From Citrobacter telavivensis (GTDB taxonomy: Bacteria > Pseudomonadota > Gammaproteobacteria > Enterobacterales > Enterobacteriaceae): a stretch of 64,000 nt of DNA. The stretch lies in the NCBI GenBank assembly GCA_009363175.1, contig CP045205.1:4712001-4776000 (forward strand). The letters are read 5' to 3'. Below the pieces are notes generated by a model. The model ran no database searches. It had not been told where the DNA came from and saw only the letters and a list, made by a program, of their open reading frames with translations. Made by a program: the position numbers and the translations under genes. Of the stretch, positions 58,087 to 64,000 are shown one piece after another; position 1 is the stretch's first letter, and each line of letters opens with the position of its first letter.

Positions 58087-59973
58087 TTACATCACCAGGC
58101 GGCGAATGTCAGACAGCATATTGTTGATGATGGTAATGAAACGCGCACCATCAGCACCGTCAATCACACGGTGGTCGAAGGACAGAGAGATAGGCATCAT
58201 CAGACGCGGTACAAACTCTTTACCGTTCCACACCGGCTCCATCGCTGACTTGGACACACCGAGGATAGCCACTTCCGGCGCGTTCACAATCGGTGCAAAG
58301 TGGGTGGTACCCAGGCCGCCGATGCTGGAGATGGTGAAGCAACCGCCCTGCATTTCGCCCGCGGTCAGCTTACCGTCACGCGCTTTTTTAGAGATAACCG
58401 TCAGTTCGCGAGACAGTTCGGTAACGCTCTTCTTGTTCACGTCTTTAAAGACCGGAACAACCAGACCGTTTGGCGTATCAACCGCCACACCGATATTGAT
58501 GTATTTCTTCAGCGTCAGACGCTGACCGTCTTCCGACAGCGAACTGTTAAAGCGTGGCATCTGCTCAAGCGCCGCAGCAACCGCTTTCATGATGAAGACC
58601 ACCGGGGTGAATTTCACATCCAGTTTGCGCTTCTCAGCTTCAGCGTTCTGCTGTTTACGGAACGCTTCCAGATCGGTGATATCGGTTTTGTCGAAGTGCG
58701 TAACGTGCGGGATCATCACCCAGTTACGGCTCAGGTTAGCACCAGAGATTTTCTGGATGCGGCCCAGTTCCACTTCTTCGATTTCACCAAACTTGCTGAA
58801 GTCGACCTTCGGCCACGGCAGCATGCCCGGAATACCGCCACCTGCTGCGGCTGCCGGAGCGGCTTCCGCACGCTTAATAGCGTCTTTCACGTAAGTCTGA
58901 ACGTCTTCGCGCAGGATGCGACCTTTACGGCCTGTACCCTTCACTTTCGCCAGGTTCACACCGAACTCGCGCGCCAGACGGCGAATCAGCGGGGTCGCAT
59001 GGACGTAAGCGTCGTTCTCAGCAAACTCAGATTTGCCTTCGGCTTTCGCTGCTGGAGCAGCGGCAGCTGGTGCAGGTGCAGAGGCCGCCGGTGCTGGAGC
59101 CTGCTGTGGCGTGGCAGCAGCAGGCGCTGCACCTTCCACTTCGAAGACCATAATCAGAGAGCCGGTTTTAACTTTATCGCCGGTGCTGATTTTGATTTCT
59201 TTAACGGTACCCGCGAACGGCGCCGGGACTTCCATTGACGCTTTATCGCCTTCAACGGTGATCAGTGACTGCTCAGCGGCCACTTTGTCGCCCACTTTCA
59301 CCATCACCTCGGTCACTTCAACTTCGTCACCGCCGATATCCGGTACGTTAACGTCTTTCGCGCCAGAAGCGGCAGGTGCCGCCGCCGCTGCCGGAGCAGC
59401 CGCCTGTGCTGGAGCCGCAGCCGGGGCCGCGCCCGCCACTTCGAAGACCATGATAAGCGACCCGGTGGACACTTTGTCACCGGTGTTGATTTTGATCTCT
59501 TTCACGGTACCCGCGAACGGGGCCGGGACTTCCATCGAAGCCTTGTCGCCTTCAACGGTGATCAGGGACTGTTCAGCCGCAACGGTGTCGCCCACTTTAA
59601 CCATGATTTCAGTGACTTCAACTTCGTCGCCGCCGATATCCGGTACGTGTACTTCTTTCGCTGCCGCAGCAGCCGGTGCCGCAGCCGGAGCCGCTTCTTT
59701 CTTCTCTTCTGCCGGAGCAGGTGCAGCGGCTGCTGCACCGTCAGCGGAATCGAATATCATGATAAGTGCGCCGGTCTCGGTTTTGTCGCCAACAGAGACT
59801 TTGATCTCTTTAACAACGCCAGCCTGCGGAGACGGGACTTCCATAGAGGCTTTATCGCCTTCTACGGTGATCAGCGACTGTTCTGCTTCAACCTTGTCGC
59901 CCACTTTGACCAGGATCTCGGTGATTTCAACTTCATCTGCCCCGATGTCCGGTACTTTGATTTCGATAGCCAT
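58087..59973 (-). CDS. aceF: Pyruvate dehydrogenase E2, dihydrolipoyl acetyltransferase
   Basis: AceF (628 aa) forms the E2 core and transfers acetyl groups to CoA. Three tandem lipoyl domains each show [12 protein letters not shown], with lipoyl lysines at about 41, 144 and 244, joined by Ala/Pro linkers. The peripheral subunit-binding domain follows ([20 protein letters not shown], ...[11 protein letters not shown]). The catalytic domain ends in [15 protein letters not shown]. The lipoyl repeats are so similar that they also form DNA repeats. It lies 14 bp downstream of aceE. Confidence 0.97.
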   Translation of the reverse strand: MAIEIKVPDIGADEVEITEILVKVGDKVEAEQSLITVEGDKASMEVPSPQAGVVKEIKVSVGDKTETGALIMIFDSADGAAAAAPAPAEEKKEAAPAAAPAAAAAKEVHVPDIGGDEVEVTEIMVKVGDTVAAEQSLITVEGDKASMEVPAPFAGTVKEIKINTGDKVSTGSLIMVFEVAGAAPAAAPAQAAAPAAAAAPAASGAKDVNVPDIGGDEVEVTEVMVKVGDKVAAEQSLITVEGDKASMEVPAPFAGTVKEIKISTGDKVKTGSLIMVFEVEGAAPAAATPQQAPAPAASAPAPAAAAPAAKAEGKSEFAENDAYVHATPLIRRLAREFGVNLAKVKGTGRKGRILREDVQTYVKDAIKRAEAAPAAAAGGGIPGMLPWPKVDFSKFGEIEEVELGRIQKISGANLSRNWVMIPHVTHFDKTDITDLEAFRKQQNAEAEKRKLDVKFTPVVFIMKAVAAALEQMPRFNSSLSEDGQRLTLKKYINIGVAVDTPNGLVVPVFKDVNKKSVTELSRELTVISKKARDGKLTAGEMQGGCFTISSIGGLGTTHFAPIVNAPEVAILGVSKSAMEPVWNGKEFVPRLMMPISLSFDHRVIDGADGARFITIINNMLSDIRRLVM

Positions 59974-59987
59974 TATTCTTTTACCTC

Positions 59988-62651
59988 TTACGCCAGACGC
60001 GGGTTAACTTTTTCTGCATCGATGTTGAATTTGGTAATTGCATCCGCAACCACTTTCTTATCGATTTCGCCACGTTTAGCCAGTTCGCCCAGTGCCGCTA
60101 CAACCACGTAGGAAGCATCCACTTCGAAGTGGTGACGCAGGTTTTCACGGCTGTCAGAGCGACCGAAACCGTCGGTACCCAGTACGCGATAATCATCAGC
60201 CGGTACATAAGTACGAACCTGTTCGGCAAACAGTTTCATATAGTCAGTTGAGGCTACAGCCGGCGCGTCGTTCATCACCTGAGCGATGTACGGAACGCGC
60301 GGCGTTTCCAGCGGGTGCAGCATGTTCCAGCGTTCACAGTCCTGACCATCACGCGCCAGTTCAGTGAAGGAGGTGACGCTGTACACGTCAGAGCCCACGC
60401 CGTAGTCTTTCGCCAGGATCTGTGCCGCTTCACGAACGTGACGCAGGATAGAACCGGAGCCCAGCAGCTGAACTTTACCTTTGCTACCTTCCAGGGTTTC
60501 GAGTTTGTAGATACCTTTACGGATACCTTCCTCAGCACCTTCCGGCATGGCTGGCATGTGGTAGTTTTCGTTCAGCGTGGTGATGTAGTAGTAAACGTTC
60601 TCTTGTTTCTCACCGTACATACGCTCCAGACCATCGTGCATGATGACCGCAACTTCGTACGCGTAAGACGGATCGTAAGAGATACAGTTCGGGATAGTCA
60701 GAGACTGAATATGGCTGTGACCATCTTCGTGCTGCAGACCTTCGCCGTTCAGCGTTGTACGACCAGACGTCCCGCCAATCAGGAAGCCACGCGCCTGCTG
60801 GTCACCTGCTGCCCAGCACAGGTCGCCAATACGCTGGAACCCGAACATGGAGTAGTAGATGTAGAACGGAATCATCGGCAGGTTGTTGGTGCTGTAAGAG
60901 GTCGCCGCAGCCAGCCAGGAAGACCCTGCACCCAGCTCGTTGATCCCTTCCTGCAGAATCTGACCTTTCTCGTCTTCTTTGTAGTATGCAACCTGCTCAC
61001 GGTCCTGCGGGGTGTACTGCTGACCGTTCGGGCTGTAAATACCGATCTGACGGAACAGACCTTCCATACCGAAAGTACGCGCTTCGTCGGCGATGATCGG
61101 AACCAGTCTGTCTTTGATCGATTTGTTCTTCAGCATCACGTTCAGGGCACGAACGAAAGCGATAGTGGTGGAGATTTCTTTGTTCTGCTCTTCCAGCAGC
61201 GCGCCGAAGTCTTCCAGGGTCGGCAGTTCCAGCTTCTCAGTGAAGTTCGGCTGGCGGCTCGGCAGGTAGCCGTGCAGCGCCTGGCGACGTTCGTGCAGAT
61301 ACTTGTGTTCTTCAGAACCTTCCGGGAAGGTAATGTAGGACAGTTTTTCAACCTGCTCGTCAGTGACAGGAACATTGAAACGGTCGCGGATATGACGCAC
61401 GCCGTCCATGTTCATTTTCTTCACCTGGTGCGCGATGTTTTTACCTTCGGCAGTGTCACCCATGCCATAACCTTTGATGGTATGAGCCAGGATTACCGTT
61501 GCTTTGCCTTTGGTTTCTTGCGCTTTTTTCAGTGCCGCGTAAACTTTCTTCGGATCGTGACCACCACGGTTCAGCGCCCAGATCTGCTCATCAGTCCAGT
61601 CTGCAACCAGTGCTGCGGTTTCCGGGTATTTACCGAAGAAGTGCTCGCGAACGTACGCGCCATCTTTGGATTTGAAGGTCTGGTAGTCGCCGTCAACGGT
61701 TTCGTTCATCAGTTGGATCAGTTTACCGCTGGTATCTTTACGCAGCAGCTCATCCCAACGACCGCCCCACATCACTTTAATTACGTTCCAGCCAGCGCCC
61801 TCGAAGATGCCTTCCAGTTCGTTAACGATTTTGCCGTTACCGGTGACCGGGCCATCCAGACGCTGCAGGTTACAGTTGATGACGAAGACCAGGTTGTCCA
61901 GTTTTTCACGGGTCGCGATGGTGATCGCCCCTTTGGATTCCGGTTCGTCCATTTCACCGTCGCCCAGGAAAGCGTAAACGGTCTGTTTGGAGGTGTCTTT
62001 CAGGCCACGGTGTTCCAGATATTTCAGGAATTTAGCCTGATAGATAGCACCGATTGGGCCCAGACCCATAGAAACGGTCGGGAACTGCCAGAATTCCGGC
62101 ATCAGTTTCGGGTGCGGGTAGGAAGACAGGCCATTGCCATGAACTTCCTGACGGAAGTTGTCCATCTGCTCTTCAGTCAGACGGCCTTCCAGGAACGCAC
62201 GGGCGTAAATGCCCGGGGAGATATGACCCTGGAAGTAAACCAGGTCGCCGCCATCCTGCTCATTGCGGGCGCGGAAGAAATGGTTGAAGCAAACATCGTA
62301 CACCGTCGCAGAAGACTGGAAGGATGCCATGTGGCCGCCCAGCTCGAGGTCTTTTTTAGACGCACGCAGCACGGTCATGATGGCGTTCCAACGGATAGCA
62401 GAACGAATTCGACGCTCCAGCTCCAGATTGCCCGGGTATTCCGGCTCATCTTCAACGGCAATAGTGTTGATGTAATTGCTTGCCCCAGTACCTGCCGCTA
62501 CTTTCACGCCGCCTTTGCGGGCTTCAGAAAGAAGCTGGTCAATCAGATACTGAGCGCGCTCAACACCTTCTTCACGGATGACCGATTCGATCGCCTGTAG
62601 CCAGTCGCGAGTTTCGATCGGATCCACGTCATTTGGGAAACGTTCTGACAT
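59988..62651 (-). CDS. aceE: Pyruvate dehydrogenase E1 component
   Basis: AceE (887 aa, E. coli length) decarboxylates pyruvate with thiamine diphosphate and reductively acetylates the lipoyl group of E2. The TPP/Mg2+ motif is [12 protein letters not shown]...FVINCNLQ. Active-site His residues lie in [24 protein letters not shown] and EHFFGKYPE segments. The N-terminal 50 residues bind E2. It is transcribed together with aceF from the pdhR side. The frame opposite to aceE is open for 761 codons, an artefact of strong codon bias. Confidence 0.98.
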   Translation of the reverse strand: MSERFPNDVDPIETRDWLQAIESVIREEGVERAQYLIDQLLSEARKGGVKVAAGTGASNYINTIAVEDEPEYPGNLELERRIRSAIRWNAIMTVLRASKKDLELGGHMASFQSSATVYDVCFNHFFRARNEQDGGDLVYFQGHISPGIYARAFLEGRLTEEQMDNFRQEVHGNGLSSYPHPKLMPEFWQFPTVSMGLGPIGAIYQAKFLKYLEHRGLKDTSKQTVYAFLGDGEMDEPESKGAITIATREKLDNLVFVINCNLQRLDGPVTGNGKIVNELEGIFEGAGWNVIKVMWGGRWDELLRKDTSGKLIQLMNETVDGDYQTFKSKDGAYVREHFFGKYPETAALVADWTDEQIWALNRGGHDPKKVYAALKKAQETKGKATVILAHTIKGYGMGDTAEGKNIAHQVKKMNMDGVRHIRDRFNVPVTDEQVEKLSYITFPEGSEEHKYLHERRQALHGYLPSRQPNFTEKLELPTLEDFGALLEEQNKEISTTIAFVRALNVMLKNKSIKDRLVPIIADEARTFGMEGLFRQIGIYSPNGQQYTPQDREQVAYYKEDEKGQILQEGINELGAGSSWLAAATSYSTNNLPMIPFYIYYSMFGFQRIGDLCWAAGDQQARGFLIGGTSGRTTLNGEGLQHEDGHSHIQSLTIPNCISYDPSYAYEVAVIMHDGLERMYGEKQENVYYYITTLNENYHMPAMPEGAEEGIRKGIYKLETLEGSKGKVQLLGSGSILRHVREAAQILAKDYGVGSDVYSVTSFTELARDGQDCERWNMLHPLETPRVPYIAQVMNDAPAVASTDYMKLFAEQVRTYVPADDYRVLGTDGFGRSDSRENLRHHFEVDASYVVVAALGELAKRGEIDKKVVADAITKFNIDAEKVNPRLA

Positions 62652-62813
62652 GGGGGTATTCCTTATCTATCTAATACGTTGAGTTATCTGGAACCTGTCC
62701 CATTGAACTCTCGCCAGAGAACTCAATAAGACAGGTTCTGCGTTTAGTTGCCGCGCTTTAGAGTAGCGCTTGATTTACAACATCTTCTGGCTAACGAGCC
62801 ACCAGAAAAATCA

Positions 62814-63578
62814 CTAATTCTTTCGCTGCTCCAGACGACGTAAGGCGCGTTCACGGCGGCTCTCCTCACGACTTCGGTCGAGCAGAATTTCTTCGATAAA
62901 CGCCAGGTGGCGATGTGATGCTTCACGCGCCTCTTCTGGCTTACCGGCAATAATCGCTTCGAAAATACGGGTGCGGTGACCACTCACCAGCGGAAGCATC
63001 TCGCGACGCGAATAGAGCAACTCGAAGTTCTGACGAACGTTCTGGGCCAGCATGGGTTCCATACACCTTAGCAGATGGAGTAAAACCACATTGTGTGCCG
63101 CTTCGGTGACAGCAATTTGATACTGGAGGACCGCATCGGACTCAGCATCGCGGTCACCTGACTCTTGCGCCAGTTCAATGGCATGGTGCAGTTCACGAAT
63201 GCGTGTTTTGTCTTCATCGGTACTGCGCAGCGCTGCGTAGTATGCAGCAATGCCTTCCAGCGCATGGCGCGTCTCAAGCAGGTCAAACTGGGATTCAGGA
63301 TGGTCGGAGAGCAGTTCTACCAGTGGATCGCTAAAGCTCTGCCACAGGCTACTCTGAACAAAAGTGCCGCCGCCCTGGCGACGAAGCAGCAATCCCTTCG
63401 CTTCGAGACGTTGAATCGCCTCACGCAAGGAGGGACGGGAGACGTCGAACTGTTTCGCCAGTTCGCGTTCCGGTGGGAGTTTTTCGCCTGGGCGCAGTGT
63501 ACCCTCGAGAATCAAAAACTCCAGTTGTTGCTCAATCACATCGGATAATTTTGGTTGGCGGATTTTGCTGTAGGCCAT
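62814..63578 (-). CDS. pdhR: Pyruvate dehydrogenase complex repressor PdhR
   Basis: PdhR (254 aa) is a GntR/FadR-type regulator that represses its own operon (pdhR-aceEF-lpdA) and respiratory genes; pyruvate releases it. The winged helix is visible in [40 protein letters not shown], and the FCD effector domain follows (about 80-235) with metal-binding His residues. It lies 162 bp upstream of aceE. Its operator is directly upstream. Confidence 0.97.
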   Translation of the reverse strand: MAYSKIRQPKLSDVIEQQLEFLILEGTLRPGEKLPPERELAKQFDVSRPSLREAIQRLEAKGLLLRRQGGGTFVQSSLWQSFSDPLVELLSDHPESQFDLLETRHALEGIAAYYAALRSTDEDKTRIRELHHAIELAQESGDRDAESDAVLQYQIAVTEAAHNVVLLHLLRCMEPMLAQNVRQNFELLYSRREMLPLVSGHRTRIFEAIIAGKPEEAREASHRHLAFIEEILLDRSREESRRERALRRLEQRKN

Positions 63579-63610
63579 GATGTCCTGTCTTAAGCCATTT
63601 GCCCGAAGTC

Positions 63611-63627
63611 AATTGGTCTTACCAATT
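63611..63627 (-). promoter_or_regulatory. PdhR operator
   Basis: AATTGGTCTTACCAATT is a near-perfect match to the PdhR box (AATTGGTnnnACCAATT) and lies 33 bp upstream of pdhR, allowing autorepression. The remaining stretch to 64000 (about 370 bp) has no gene I can support. In E. coli the divergent neighbour is aroP, whose start would lie beyond the window. Confidence 0.9.
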
Positions 63628-64000
63628 TCATATCTGTGACGCTAAAGTAACAAAGTATTCACCTTATGTCCATACAGGTTTTGATTGAAATCAGTAAACC
63701 AGGCACATTTTAACAACATCACAGAAATAACGTTTCAAACATGTAACTATGCACAAATGTTAAATTTACCACCCTCGAGGTAGTTTTAACCTTATTGAAA
63801 CGAAGAAAAATCCTGGTTGAACCGATTCAGATGCATTTTTATGCAAGCATTAATCATAAATAGTCATTTTACAGCTAACGGAAGTGTTATCAGGAGGTAA
63901 GAGGAGGGACACACAACTGCTCTCTTTTTATTCAACTCGTCATCATCCATTCACAAAGCAGGTGCATTCCCCGCCGCATACCATTATTCTGATCCGGACA

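Noticed and set aside
59100..59960. Tandem DNA repeats of about 300 bp
   Set aside because: They are explained by the three homologous lipoyl domains of AceF.
58300..60007. Long plus-strand frames opposite aceF, including an Ala/Ser/Thr-rich one with internal repeats
   Set aside because: The repeats are reverse readings of the three lipoyl domains and Ala/Pro linkers of aceF.
60315..62600. 761-codon open frame on the plus strand opposite aceE
   Set aside because: It is the mirror of a highly expressed gene with strong codon bias; the translation has no recognisable domain, and aceE is beyond doubt.
63640..64000. Start of aroP or another gene at the right edge
   Set aside because: No credible ATG-led frame with a ribosome site and recognisable protein begins before 64000, although aroP is expected just outside.

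Overview
The window is chromosomal DNA of an enteric gamma-proteobacterium (Enterobacterales) very close to Escherichia, Salmonella and Citrobacter. Almost every gene can be named from proteins of the E. coli 2-4 minute region, in nearly the same order: glnD-dapD-yaeH-cdaR-degP-dgt-mtnN-btuF-yadS-erpA-clcA-hemL-fhuBDCA-mrcB-hrpB-thpR-sfsA-dksA-gluQ-pcnB-folK-panBCD-yadE-yadI-yadHG-can-hpt-gcd-cueO-yacC-speED-yacL-acnB-yacH-lpdA-aceFE-pdhR. A D-threonate (dtnK/pdxA2) operon between speD and yacL, and panC-panD without the yadD transposase gene of E. coli K-12, point to a Salmonella/Citrobacter-type genome. I favour Citrobacter, but the species is an inference.

Layout. 1-8.5 kb: end of glnD, dapD (lysine/peptidoglycan), yaeH, cdaR, degP behind SigmaE/Cpx signals, dgt, and the mtnN-btuF-yadS cluster. 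8.6-18 kb: erpA, clcA, hemL, then the ferrichrome uptake genes fhuA-C-D-B on the minus strand behind a Fur-type site. 18-30.5 kb: mrcB, hrpB, thpR-sfsA, dksA-gluQ-pcnB-folK (pcnB starts at an ATT codon) and panB-panC-panD. 30.4-44.1 kb: yadE, yadI, the YadGH ABC exporter, can, hpt, gcd, an accessory GH28 glycosidase, an unrecognised exported protein, cueO behind a CueR-type promoter, yacC, speE and speD.

44.1-46.0 kb is the accessory hot spot. It holds a remnant of an alpha/beta hydrolase gene, a NUDIX hydrolase gene, and a 1149-bp element with 26-bp terminal inverted repeats (22/26 identical) carrying one AT-rich gene for an HNH-nuclease-like protein and no transposase. The element sits inside the 3' end of the NUDIX gene, whose original tail can still be read in frame on the far side. 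This is the best candidate in the window for something undescribed.

46.0-50.3 kb: a minus-strand operon for D-threonate-type acid sugars (KdgT-family permease, DUF1537 kinase, PdxA2 dehydrogenase, DeoR regulator, YmjA-like small protein). 50.4-64 kb: yacL, acnB, yacH with a DUF2950 partner gene, and the pyruvate dehydrogenase set pdhR-aceE-aceF-lpdA with the PdhR operator. Four REP/BIME-type repeat clusters lie in intergenic gaps. No rRNA, tRNA or CRISPR array was seen.
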